IMG/VR virus record: IMGVR_UViG_3300023119_000101
Location: 1 to 26,516 of that record
Direction: 5' to 3' (one strand)
Source: a virus
DNA: 26,516 nt
The notes under the pieces were generated by a model, which had not been told where the DNA came from, made no database searches, and saw nothing but the letters and a program-made list of their open reading frames with translations. Shown here piece by piece: positions 7,608 through 14,996 of this stretch (position 1 is the first letter of the stretch; each line of letters begins with the position of its first letter). The position numbers and the translations under genes were made by a program.

Positions 7608-8994
7608 TCCAAAAGTCCTTTAGCTCGGGAAAAGTATTTAAAAAATCTGTTCCTCTGCGAGCATCATGCTGAGAGAAAAACAACTTAAAATTTTTCTCTG
7701 CTAATTGTTTGTTAAAATTTGTGTCTGCTGTAATCCATTGTATAAGTCTTTTAACTTTACTGATTTCAAAATCACTAAATCCTTGAAATTCGTTGCCGTC
7801 GCCGTCTTTGTTTGCTTCCATAAATTCTACACAACGTTCTAGTTCTGTAACGTGTTCAGGCATAAGTTTAGGATTTAAATAATCTGGATTTGTAAGTTGT
7901 GGAATATCAAACCAAATCATTTGTCTGCTTGTACTATATTGCTTACGTAACTGTAATATATTTTGTAAGTATTCGTAAATGCCAAAGTAACTTAGTGTAT
8001 TAAAAGTAATAATAAAAGTTAAACTGTGTCTGTCGCATTGTTCCAAATACTGCTTTACATTTTTTAACAATGTATCAAATTCTAACCCGTTGCGAATGTA
8101 TTCTGCTTGTTTACCCCAACTGTCTAAACTTGCAAACAACATAAAATGATCTACACAAGGAGCAACATCCTGCATTGCATCGATAAACTTTTGCCATTGA
8201 CCTTTAGGCGGACAACAGTTACTTGTAATACTTAAATGCAAATCTTCTTTTGGATTATTTTTTACATAGTCAAAAATCTTAAATGTGTTTTTATCCATTA
8301 AAGGCTCTCCGCCTGTCATACGAAAAGTTTGTAGTGTAGGATAAATTTCAGGAAACCATTTCCAAAATGCTTCAACATAAGGATTGTCCGGGCTGTTGTT
8401 TACCGGCTCCATATATTGCATGTCATTGTGTTTTCTATCAGCAAGCATATACGGTCCTTGCTTATCAATTTCTTTCATCCATTCTGTGCTAAGAACAGGT
8501 GAACAATAAGAACACTTAAAATTACATGCCTGATTAAAATTTACTTCTACATAGCGTGGGCGAGCATTGCCGTCAATGCCTAACTGCTTTGCTTCTTCAA
8601 TAAGTCCTGGTTCAAATACGTCTTTACTTCTGTATGCTCTGTCACTAAGTTGATTGCCGCTATCTTCAATCTGCCAACAAAAATCGCATTCAGGCGGACG
8701 TATACCGTTTAACATTAGTCCACGTTGTTGCTTTTTATGTTCTGTGTTGTGCAACGCACTAGGATTGTCTTCTAATTCTTTTAGAGGAATATGATGGCTT
8801 TTAGGATGATAACAACTGTGTGTTTTTCCTGTGGGGATATGTATGCTTACATTAAACCATTTAGCCAAACAGAAACTAGGACTGACTTTGTTAAGTTCTT
8901 CAAATACATACTCCGCATCGTGCATGTATCTAGATTCAAACTTGCCGTCAATCTTACGTAGTTCATTTCCTTTTATATTTCTATTATACTTCAT
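7594..8994 (-). CDS. Radical SAM enzyme with N-terminal twitch-like cysteine domain (copy 1)
   Basis: The 466-residue protein is a clear tandem paralogue of the next gene. It has the N-terminal Cys set Cys42, Cys61, Cys103 and Cys106 (HSCYHPKSHHIPL and ECDFCWQIED). The core motif CNFKCSYC is at Cys157, Cys161 and Cys164, and GGEPLMDK is at 228-235. Its N-terminus is about 20 residues longer than that of the copy. Both retain all visible cluster-binding cysteines, so neither looks like a decayed duplicate, and they may act on different substrates or as a heterodimer. The ATG overlaps the stop of the upstream glycosyltransferase as ATGA. A role in making an unusual sugar or modifying a protein is inferred from its neighbours only. 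Confidence 0.9.
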   Translation of the reverse strand: MKYNRNIKGNELRKIDGKFESRYMHDAEYVFEELNKVSPSFCLAKWFNVSIHIPTGKTHSCYHPKSHHIPLKELEDNPSALHNTEHKKQQRGLMLNGIRPPECDFCWQIEDSGNQLSDRAYRSKDVFEPGLIEEAKQLGIDGNARPRYVEVNFNQACNFKCSYCSPVLSTEWMKEIDKQGPYMLADRKHNDMQYMEPVNNSPDNPYVEAFWKWFPEIYPTLQTFRMTGGEPLMDKNTFKIFDYVKNNPKEDLHLSITSNCCPPKGQWQKFIDAMQDVAPCVDHFMLFASLDSWGKQAEYIRNGLEFDTLLKNVKQYLEQCDRHSLTFIITFNTLSYFGIYEYLQNILQLRKQYSTSRQMIWFDIPQLTNPDYLNPKLMPEHVTELERCVEFMEANKDGDGNEFQGFSDFEISKVKRLIQWITADTNFNKQLAEKNFKLFFSQHDARRGTDFLNTFPELKDFWNDAS

Positions 8995-9914
8995 TCAGGA
9001 TCTATTACAAACTGCTCTGTGCTGTTTCTACTTGGGTTTTTATATACTGTCTTAAAAAATTTGCTTTGATTAGGTAATAGTGGGTTAGCATCAATTGGAA
9101 TTTCTAACTCATTAATTAAGTCATTGCCTAATCGCTGTATGTGGAACAATAACTCAGATCCTTTGTCTTTTTCATTTTCCCACATATTGTTTAGATATGT
9201 AAAATCACGAACGTTAATGTAATCCCAATCTGTACACATTGTCATATAAAGCCCTTGTCTTGCTCCGTAGATTGCCCATAAGCCGTTTTCTACATCTGCA
9301 CCCACCATTAACCAAATCCAAAGCCTGTGTAAATTTTTCCAATGTCCGTTTAAAAAGTCTTGCTTACTTGGCTTGACGCCTTGATCAAGTGCCATCTTAA
9401 CGCCTTCACGGAAGCCAGCTCTCCATGCTTGGTGTGGAGTTTCGTTATTATGCACAAGACTATAACAACTGTTTTGCTGAATGTATTTTAAATCCCAACA
9501 AAAGTCTACTTGTGCATGTGGATTGTCTGGATCGGCATTTTCGTGTGTACGCATATTAAGTACATAATCTTTAGGCCAGCATTTAAGGCCGCCATTGCCA
9601 TACATAAGTCCGTTGATTGCATTTTGTCCACACCAACTAATAACACAATTTTCTAATTCTGCATTTTCATCAAAGTCTAATTCTTGTTGTAAGAAATCCG
9701 CTGATACAGTATTATCACCATCGACTGTGATAAAGCGAGGAGTTTCACTTAGTTCTGCACAGGCTTTGTGTGCCGCATCTGATCCTTCCACACCGTGTAC
9801 TCGTTTTGCCCAAGGAACTTTTGTAAGTAAATCTGCATAATTCTTTTCTGCATTGGGCTCGTCGTATGACAAGTAGATAATGTCATAGTCAATAATTTTT
9901 ACCTTTTGTGTCAT
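8991..9914 (-). CDS. Glycosyltransferase-like protein (VDGD motif, GT-A type)
   Basis: The 307-residue protein opens with YDIIYLSYDEPNAEKNY (about 10-26), followed by RVHGVEG and an AHKAC helix. VDGD (Asp65, Asp67) is the likely metal and nucleotide-sugar site, and YGNGGLKCWP (105-114) the likely acceptor loop. The order and spacing match the third repeat of the protein at 2424-3728, so the two form one family in this cassette. The C-terminal part is helical and Trp-rich, including HQAWRAGFREGVK, which corresponds to ETWKSAFREC in the relative. I would call it a family-2-like or related glycosyltransferase, but no closer assignment is possible by eye. Both ends overlap neighbours by 4 bases as ATGA, indicating coupled translation. 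Confidence 0.75.
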   Translation of the reverse strand: MTQKVKIIDYDIIYLSYDEPNAEKNYADLLTKVPWAKRVHGVEGSDAAHKACAELSETPRFITVDGDNTVSADFLQQELDFDENAELENCVISWCGQNAINGLMYGNGGLKCWPKDYVLNMRTHENADPDNPHAQVDFCWDLKYIQQNSCYSLVHNNETPHQAWRAGFREGVKMALDQGVKPSKQDFLNGHWKNLHRLWIWLMVGADVENGLWAIYGARQGLYMTMCTDWDYINVRDFTYLNNMWENEKDKGSELLFHIQRLGNDLINELEIPIDANPLLPNQSKFFKTVYKNPSRNSTEQFVIDPE

Positions 9915-10447
9915 TTAATTTCCTCGATAACGTACTTGTCGAAAGATCCTTTAGTGTATATACTATACTCATTTGGTCTAAAAGTAAACCTAACTTGCTT
10001 AGGTTTGGTAAAATTAACCTTAATTAAGTCTAACAAATAGTGAGGATTATCTTTTTTAGTAATACTAAACGAAAAATCTTGATCTAAAAGTGTTTTATCT
10101 TTGAGTTTTTCAAGCAACTGAGGATTTAGATTAAACACAATTATGTTTTTATTATATTTTACTGTTGCTTTTATATCGTAGTCCTCGTTTAGCTCTCTAA
10201 ACTTATGAATAGAGTCATATACAACCGTTTCTTCTTTTCGATTGACTAACTTAAAATTTTTAACTTTTGTGTCATATACAACTTTATATACATCTTTGTT
10301 TTCCTTAAAAGAAAGTATAGGCTCTACTTGATCAAATTTAACCTCGATATAGTCAGTACCGTCCTCAAAACTAGGTCCAACACTTATAATGTCACCGGTC
10401 ATTCTTTCAAATGTAACATACTGCGGTGGTGTAAAGTCAACCTGCAT
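9911..10447 (-). CDS. Hypothetical beta-rich protein (178 aa)
   Basis: I do not recognise this 178-residue protein. It alternates charged and hydrophobic residues in short strands (YIEVKFDQV, VYKVVYDTK, FSFSITKKD, QVRFTFRPN) and has no Cys, signal peptide or membrane segment. This suggests a small all-beta fold, such as an Ig-like or fibre-associated domain. The opening phrase TFERMTGDIISVGP resembles the start of small structural proteins in marine myophages, from memory and unchecked. It lies between glycosyltransferase genes, overlapping the upstream one by 11 bases and the downstream one by 4. A carrier or acceptor for the glycan is one idea; there is no direct evidence. Confidence 0.75.
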   Translation of the reverse strand: MQVDFTPPQYVTFERMTGDIISVGPSFEDGTDYIEVKFDQVEPILSFKENKDVYKVVYDTKVKNFKLVNRKEETVVYDSIHKFRELNEDYDIKATVKYNKNIIVFNLNPQLLEKLKDKTLLDQDFSFSITKKDNPHYLLDLIKVNFTKPKQVRFTFRPNEYSIYTKGSFDKYVIEEIK

Positions 10448-11261
10448 AAGATACCTCTAATTTTTTAATCATTTCATCTGTAAGAAAATCGTTTTCTGTA
10501 TAGTGAACAACTTCTCTTTGTTTATAATTGCCAAAGAATAAATCTCCGTCATAGTAACTAGGTATTTTTTCTTGCCAACTAAATGTTTCTTCTGACCAGC
10601 CTTGTATTTTTGGCTTCATATGAACAAATCTTGGAAAGTCTTTTGTTTTATTTGTAACTTGATCTTCAATTCCTAATAACTTAACTGCGATTGCCGCAGT
10701 TCTATCCATACTAGGTTCTTTAGGATACTTTTTAGGAGAATATTTTCCATAAAATAACTCCCAATTATTATTAATCAATTCTACCATTTTATAAAATTCT
10801 AATGCTATATCAGATTTTTTAAAATAATGAAACGCCATATAGATGTCCGGCAGGTCATTTACATAAAACATTTCTCTGTAATAGTTATATTTTACAGGAG
10901 TGCCTCTGTAAGTATTAATATGGCTAGTAAAATATAATTCATACTTGGCTAGATAGTCCCACCAATGGCTTATATCAGTGCAAAAGAACATATCACTGTC
11001 AAGAACAACTGTTTCTTCATATGGTGATACATGATATAACTTCCATCTATGCTCTGTAGCAAACCTATCAGTAGCAGTATCTTCCAACCAGGGTGTTTCA
11101 ATTACCTCATCAAACACTTCTCGATAGTAATTAGGAATAGGCGTATGTGTTACCAAAGAAACATTGTTTATTTTTTGTGTTTTTTTGATGCTCAAGGCAC
11201 ATACATATGCTTGTTTTACATAATCTAAACCTTGTGCAAAAATTAAATAGCCTTTACTCAT
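10437..11261 (-). CDS. Glycosyltransferase-like protein with DSD motif (GT8-like)
   Basis: The 274-residue protein begins with a Rossmann-like strand (GYLIFAQGLDYVKQA). After HRWKLYHVSPYEETVVL comes DSD (Asp88, Asp90), the DxD that coordinates metal and the diphosphate of the sugar donor. This arrangement, with the start of the chain holding the nucleotide and the DxD near residue 90, resembles GT8-like nucleotide-sugar transferases. It is a tandem paralogue of the preceding 285-residue protein: both start MSKG, share xxHRxxxYxxSPYxET before the DxD, and keep a two-strand region after it. It overlaps that gene by 8 bases. No membrane segment is seen, so it acts in the cytoplasm. Donor and acceptor are unknown. 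Confidence 0.8.
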   Translation of the reverse strand: MSKGYLIFAQGLDYVKQAYVCALSIKKTQKINNVSLVTHTPIPNYYREVFDEVIETPWLEDTATDRFATEHRWKLYHVSPYEETVVLDSDMFFCTDISHWWDYLAKYELYFTSHINTYRGTPVKYNYYREMFYVNDLPDIYMAFHYFKKSDIALEFYKMVELINNNWELFYGKYSPKKYPKEPSMDRTAAIAVKLLGIEDQVTNKTKDFPRFVHMKPKIQGWSEETFSWQEKIPSYYDGDLFFGNYKQREVVHYTENDFLTDEMIKKLEVSYAG

Positions 11262-12111
11262 TTGCTAACGCCTTATTAATTGTATCATTAAGTTCGTACT
11301 TGTTCATAATATGTACATCTAAATCTTTTACTGTCAAACAAGTGTACTGTCCGTGATACCCTTTCTTTTCAATCATTAATTCTATTTTGTTATCCTGAAC
11401 TTTAAGAGGAATATCTCTATCAAGAGTGTAATACATCTTGGTTGGCAAATCTTTAACAAAATCGCCTGAAGAAAATCCGTTTAAAATATGTGCGGCAATA
11501 GCAAAAGCATGATCGTTCCTAAAAGTTACAGTACCAACGTTGAAAGTCATTGCATAATGGTCATAATTTTCTTCAACATGTCTAAGTGTATCAAAGAACA
11601 GTTTAGCTTTTCTTGATTTTTTAAAATAAACTGCTGTTGCCCAATAAAAGTCAATACCACTATCATTAATATAATTAAATTCTCTAGTATTTCTCCATCT
11701 TGCCAAGTCAGTAGCATGTCTATTAAACATTAGGCTTTGCTTTGCATTGAAACATTTAAGTAACTGCTTGCTATTAATAATGTAATCTGTATCTAGCAGG
11801 ATTGTTTCGTTGTATGGCGATAGTTCGTAAGCCATTGATCTATGTTTATTATTAAATGGCAAGCTATTCCAATGGAATGGTCCATTATAGTAACGCTTCC
11901 ATGTTGCAGATTTACTTTTTTCTACAGAAATAATTTGATCAAACATATCCTTTTCCTTAGGATATGCTTCTTCAATGTATTCTGATTCGCTAGTGATAAG
12001 AGTTACAGGCAATCTAAGAAATTGCTCGGAACGTTTTGCTAAAAAAATTGCTTGCTTCACATAATCAATCTGAGGATTGTTAAATGCAAAGCATATAATA
12101 CCCTTTGACAT
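11254..12111 (-). CDS. Glycosyltransferase-like protein with DTD motif (GT8-like)
   Basis: The 285-residue protein starts MSKGIICFAFNN, has KHRSMAYELSPYNETILL before DTD (Asp107, Asp109), and continues with strands typical of the GT-A fold. It is the upstream member of a tandem pair with the 274-residue protein and keeps the DxD, so both copies look active. The C-terminal part (GYHGQYTCLTVKDLDVHIMNK) is a short strand-rich extension with a conserved-looking His near the end, which often completes the metal site in GT8-type enzymes. Its start codon shares one base with the stop of the small gene before it (TAATG), so translation is probably coupled. Likely cytoplasmic; specificity unknown. Confidence 0.8.
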   Translation of the reverse strand: MSKGIICFAFNNPQIDYVKQAIFLAKRSEQFLRLPVTLITSESEYIEEAYPKEKDMFDQIISVEKSKSATWKRYYNGPFHWNSLPFNNKHRSMAYELSPYNETILLDTDYIINSKQLLKCFNAKQSLMFNRHATDLARWRNTREFNYINDSGIDFYWATAVYFKKSRKAKLFFDTLRHVEENYDHYAMTFNVGTVTFRNDHAFAIAAHILNGFSSGDFVKDLPTKMYYTLDRDIPLKVQDNKIELMIEKKGYHGQYTCLTVKDLDVHIMNKYELNDTINKALANE

Positions 12112-12455
12112 TAATCTAGTAGTCCTGAAACTGATCTGTTTTTAATTAGTTGCGAATATTCTGTATGATATTTGTTAGAGGCACTAAAGTAAACATTTGT
12201 AACCTCTGTCAAAAACTTTTCTAAGTTCTTAATTTCAAACGGAGTACCGTTGTCATCTGTTAAAACTGCTGAAGTTTGTTTTGATTGCACTAAAAAGTTA
12301 ACAAAATTTACAAGATCTTTTGTGGCTGTAAATTTGCCGCCTTGTGTATAAAACACAAGTTCGTCTTGATATCTATCTTTTAGTACTTGTTTCTGATTTT
12401 GAAGTGTGATATTGTAATTTGAAAAATCTATTGCCTGTTTTAGTCTATCGTCCAT
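12111..12455 (-). CDS. Small conserved-looking phage protein, first gene after the sigma-70 promoter
   Basis: This 114-residue acidic/polar protein (MDDRLKQAIDFSNYN at the start) has a helical N-terminus, a short strand around FYTQGGKFTAT, and the C-terminal RSVSGLLD. From memory it resembles a small protein found near structural genes in T4-like cyanophages, function unknown; I could not check this. AGGAG lies 6 bases before the ATG (12462-12466), and the exact-consensus promoter ends about 26 bases upstream, so this is the first cistron of the accessory operon. It has no Cys, signal peptide or membrane segment. Because it precedes the glycosyltransferases in the transcript, it could be a structural leftover from the block to its right or a true part of the cassette. 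Confidence 0.8.
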   Translation of the reverse strand: MDDRLKQAIDFSNYNITLQNQKQVLKDRYQDELVFYTQGGKFTATKDLVNFVNFLVQSKQTSAVLTDDNGTPFEIKNLEKFLTEVTNVYFSASNKYHTEYSQLIKNRSVSGLLD

Positions 12456-12480
12456 AAGATACTCCTACACTGTATTGTGT

Positions 12481-12509
12481 ATTATAAACTATTTAACGGG
12501 CAATGTCAA
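12481..12509 (-). promoter_or_regulatory. Exact-consensus sigma-70 promoter for the accessory operon
   Basis: On the minus strand TTGACA (12504-12509) and TATAAT (12481-12486) are both perfect matches, separated by exactly 17 bases. An A/T-rich tract (TTTAAAAAACT) lies just upstream of the -35 and could act as an UP element. Transcription should start near 12474, giving a leader of about 19 bases with AGGAG 6 bases before the ATG at 12455. The 66-base gap holding it is the longest in the window, and the -35 lies 12 bases past the stop of the fibre-like gene. This is the host-polymerase promoter type used early in infection, unlike the NATAAATA motifs to the right. No terminator hairpin is visible in the gap, so read-through from the virion genes is possible. 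Confidence 0.88.
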
Positions 12510-12521
12510 GAGTTTTTTAAA

Positions 12522-13448
12522 TTATGAAAGGTTTCTTGCATTAGCAAACACAGGCTTATTAACATTAACACTGTTTACGTTATTTGGTCTATTACATTGC
12601 ACTGTGCTTGTTGTTCTCGGCGTTACTGCTTCGTCGAAGTTTGGATTTGGACCTTTGTCGTCGTTGAAATAAATTCTAAAACGTAGTACAGGTCCGTCGG
12701 TTGCATCTTCTTTTGCCTGAATTGTAAAATCGTTATCGGCATAAGAGCTTGCAGTTTTTGTAAAAATAGTTTGATACGATGTAGTTAAATCAGTATGTCC
12801 AATAACTGTGCCTTCTGATCCATTGCTTGTAGCAGAATGACCAAATCTTACTAGTCCAACATTAGTAAGTAAGTTTCTCCAGTCAGTATCAATTGCACCG
12901 CCTCCTGAAGCAAGACTTCCACTAAACACAATTTCGCCGCCAGCATTAAAAAATGCACGTCTATGATCACTTGCTGTCATATTAGTTGTAGTGCCGTCAC
13001 CATTAGTAACGTTGTATGCTTGGAAAGTTACAGTAACTTCATGATAAATTGTGCCGTTCCAGTCTGTGTCTGTAAAGGACGAAACACCCGTTTCAACACC
13101 AGACTGTCCTGTAGCAATATTTAAACGGTCGGAAACAACGTCTAAGCTCAGTGCTTCAAACTCTGCCATACCTTTTTTAGTAGTAGGATTAGAATCTTCA
13201 ATTAAGTCGCCAACTGCCATATCAGCAATTTCGCTAGGCAAAGAACCTGTCTGGTGTACCCTTGCTTTCTTAATATCTTCAAACAGCCTTGACATATGAT
13301 CTGCTTCGACTGTTGCATTTGCTGAAACTTGGAAACTTGATAGTGCCTGCCCGTATCCTTCGTCGCCTGCACCTTTACCCATTACACCGTTAATTCTTGC
13401 TTGTAACTGGTTGTAACGAGCCGCTGTAATTGTATCGCCTACTGCCAT
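12522..13448 (-). CDS. Tail-fibre-like virion protein (308 aa)
   Basis: The 308-residue protein opens with MAVGDTITAARYNQL and contains GVMGKGAGDEGYGQ (22-35). I know this head from T4-like cyanophage structural proteins, where a short helical domain precedes a beta-rich shaft. The middle and C-terminus are rich in Thr, Ser, Gly and Asn with alternating strands (YHEVTVTFQAYN, GGEIVFSG, TIQAKEDA, VLRFRIYF), as expected of a fibre or adhesin domain. A late-promoter motif lies 28 bases before its ATG, consistent with late expression. It is the last virion gene before the sigma-70 promoter. It could be a fibre, a fibre-attachment or a baseplate-associated protein; the exact position in the particle cannot be told. 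Confidence 0.8.
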   Translation of the reverse strand: MAVGDTITAARYNQLQARINGVMGKGAGDEGYGQALSSFQVSANATVEADHMSRLFEDIKKARVHQTGSLPSEIADMAVGDLIEDSNPTTKKGMAEFEALSLDVVSDRLNIATGQSGVETGVSSFTDTDWNGTIYHEVTVTFQAYNVTNGDGTTTNMTASDHRRAFFNAGGEIVFSGSLASGGGAIDTDWRNLLTNVGLVRFGHSATSNGSEGTVIGHTDLTTSYQTIFTKTASSYADNDFTIQAKEDATDGPVLRFRIYFNDDKGPNPNFDEAVTPRTTSTVQCNRPNNVNSVNVNKPVFANARNLS

Positions 13449-13476
13449 TGTTAACTATCCTATTATCTACTAGTTT

Positions 13477-13484
13477 TATTTATA
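13477..13484 (-). promoter_or_regulatory. T4-type late promoter motif TATAAATA
   Basis: TATAAATA on the minus strand, 28 bases before the ATG at 13448, matches the T4 late consensus and the NATAAATA form described for cyanophages. It overlaps the stop codon (13480-13482) of the preceding fibre gene. Confidence 0.7.
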
Positions 13485-14961
13485 CTTTTAAAAGACATTC
13501 AACAAGTTTTTCTGATGCGTCACTATTTGATTCTAAAGCAATACCTACTAAGTCACCGGCACCTTCTGCAGATGCAAGCCCATTCTGTGCAACAAAAACT
13601 CTATCGCCTTTATTAACAGCACCAAGAATTCTAACAGGAACACGCCCTTTAAGTGCAAGTGCTTCACCTTCTGCATCTGCATTCATTAAGTATGCTGGCT
13701 TTTCACTAATTACACCAACTGCAACGTCTCCAGGTTGTGCAACGTCTGCTTCAAAATCTTCATTAGCTGAAATTGCCATTACTGTGCCAACCGGTGAATC
13801 TCCAGTTGCAGTACTGTATACTTCTGCTAAGTCAGCATATTTTGCTTGTGTAGCAGTACCGATAAATTCGTTTGCTGTAATATTTGCACTAGCATCTCTA
13901 ATTGCAACTGTGTTGTTTGTTGCAGAAGTAGACCCTGGTAAGTCACTACCACTTACTCTTACAGCAGAACTTGATGTAGCAAGACCATTGAACGAATTAG
14001 CATACATTGTTCTCCATTTAAAACTAGCACTTCCTAGATCAAACGAAACTGTTGTAAGTGGATTGATGCCTGTTTCTAATACCTGTGCAACGTCGACTTC
14101 TTGTGCGTTATCAGTAACGCTAAATTTAATTTCGTTGCCTACTTGGTTTTTAATAACACCTTCATTGTCATTTTCAATAGCAATTAATAAATCGTTTGAC
14201 GTTCCTACTGTTAGTCCAGCGTCTGTAAATCTTGCAATAGTATTAAATACTGCATCTTCGCCTGGAGTAGATTGAATAAAGTTAGCCGCGTCAACTCCGC
14301 CTAATTTAAGTGCGTTTGTGGCTGTACCCCAATATCTATGATCCGAACTTGTGACACCTAGTGTACTATCTGTAGTATTACGGAGTGTTAATCCTTGACG
14401 TATAACATCAAATCCAGTAATAGCATTTTCACTATCGCTACTATCAATTGTAAATTGTGTAGAGCTAGTTATAAAAATTGTTTCGTCATTTACAACTGCT
14501 CTAATAACTGTTTGAATGTTTCCTACAGTATCTCTAACTTCTGTAGTAACCATTTGGGTAATAGTATCGCCTTGGCTTTGTGGTCCAATTAAAACAAATC
14601 CTCCGTCTCCGGAATTAGCATACAATTGATTGTTCTCGTTATCCCACCAAAAATCGCCTTCTGTTAATCCAACTGGCTGTGTTGTGCTTACTTCTGCACC
14701 GCCTGTTGTACGGAATTTTGCACCGTCATAAAATTTTAATTTACTGTTCGAACTATCAAACCAAATCTGTCCGCTGATAGGTCTTGCAGGTGATTGTGAA
14801 CTACTGAAGTTTTCAAGCAGTGAAACTAGATTTTCATTTTCAATTTCACCATAGCCTGCATAGTTTTTACCAACTAACTTCAGATCCGTTGTTTGGTCAA
14901 TGGTACCGTCCTCAACAACTGTAAGTTGGGTTCCGTTTGTCCTATTAATAATGTATGCCAT
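13480..14961 (-). CDS. Tail-fibre protein with shared N-terminal module and YADLAE C-terminal domain
   Basis: The first 130 or so residues (MAYIINRTNGTQLTVVEDG, NYAGYGEI, LLENFSSSQSP, GQIWFDSSN, LYANSGDG, LIGPQ) form the module shared with the next two upstream genes, probably for attachment to the tail. A Ser/Thr/Asn-rich middle has fibre-type repeats such as WGTATNALKLGG. The last 124 residues (370-493) begin AKYADLAEVY and continue with VGVISEKPAYLMN and GRVPVRILGAVNKGDR. This domain recurs at the C-terminus of phage fibres and may be a chaperone-like or self-cleaving tip. I do not see a defined catalytic motif. Its ATG has a CATAAATA motif 26 bases upstream. The 493-residue length is normal for a fibre subunit. 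Confidence 0.85.
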   Translation of the reverse strand: MAYIINRTNGTQLTVVEDGTIDQTTDLKLVGKNYAGYGEIENENLVSLLENFSSSQSPARPISGQIWFDSSNSKLKFYDGAKFRTTGGAEVSTTQPVGLTEGDFWWDNENNQLYANSGDGGFVLIGPQSQGDTITQMVTTEVRDTVGNIQTVIRAVVNDETIFITSSTQFTIDSSDSENAITGFDVIRQGLTLRNTTDSTLGVTSSDHRYWGTATNALKLGGVDAANFIQSTPGEDAVFNTIARFTDAGLTVGTSNDLLIAIENDNEGVIKNQVGNEIKFSVTDNAQEVDVAQVLETGINPLTTVSFDLGSASFKWRTMYANSFNGLATSSSAVRVSGSDLPGSTSATNNTVAIRDASANITANEFIGTATQAKYADLAEVYSTATGDSPVGTVMAISANEDFEADVAQPGDVAVGVISEKPAYLMNADAEGEALALKGRVPVRILGAVNKGDRVFVAQNGLASAEGAGDLVGIALESNSDASEKLVECLLKV

Positions 14962-14987
14962 TTTATTATTACCCCTGAATTACAATG

Positions 14988-14995
14988 TATTTATG
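14988..14995 (-). promoter_or_regulatory. Late promoter motif CATAAATA
   Basis: CATAAATA on the minus strand lies 26 bases before the ATG at 14961. It fits NATAAATA, and its distance to the start is like that of the motif at 13477-13484. It ends just before the stop codon (14997-14999) of the upstream fibre gene. Confidence 0.6.
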
Positions 14996-14996
14996 C

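Noticed and set aside
3721-8994. Radical SAM genes as anaerobic ribonucleotide reductase activase or queuosine enzymes carried by phages
   Set aside because: NrdG and QueE are shorter and lack the extra cysteine domains seen here, and no reductase or nucleotide-metabolism gene is nearby.
10437-12111. Phage DNA glucosyltransferases like those of T4
   Set aside because: T4 alpha- and beta-glucosyltransferases have the GT-B fold, while these proteins show DxD motifs in a GT-A arrangement. No hydroxymethylase gene is visible, though it could lie elsewhere in the genome.
12467-12480. Small inverted repeat ACAC...GTGT at the expected transcription start, as an operator
   Set aside because: The arms are only four bases and the interior is not symmetrical, so chance is enough to explain it.
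12456-12521. Rho-independent terminator between the virion block and the cassette
   Set aside because: I find no GC-rich stem followed by a T run in the gap on the minus strand; the sequence there is accounted for by the promoter and ribosome binding site.
13430-14275. Long plus-strand open frame of 281 codons opposite a fibre gene
   Set aside because: It is the antisense shadow of the fibre gene at 13480-14961, whose protein has clear family motifs. The plus-strand product is Ser/Thr/Pro-rich with no recognisable motif, and no plus-strand gene is supported anywhere else in the window.
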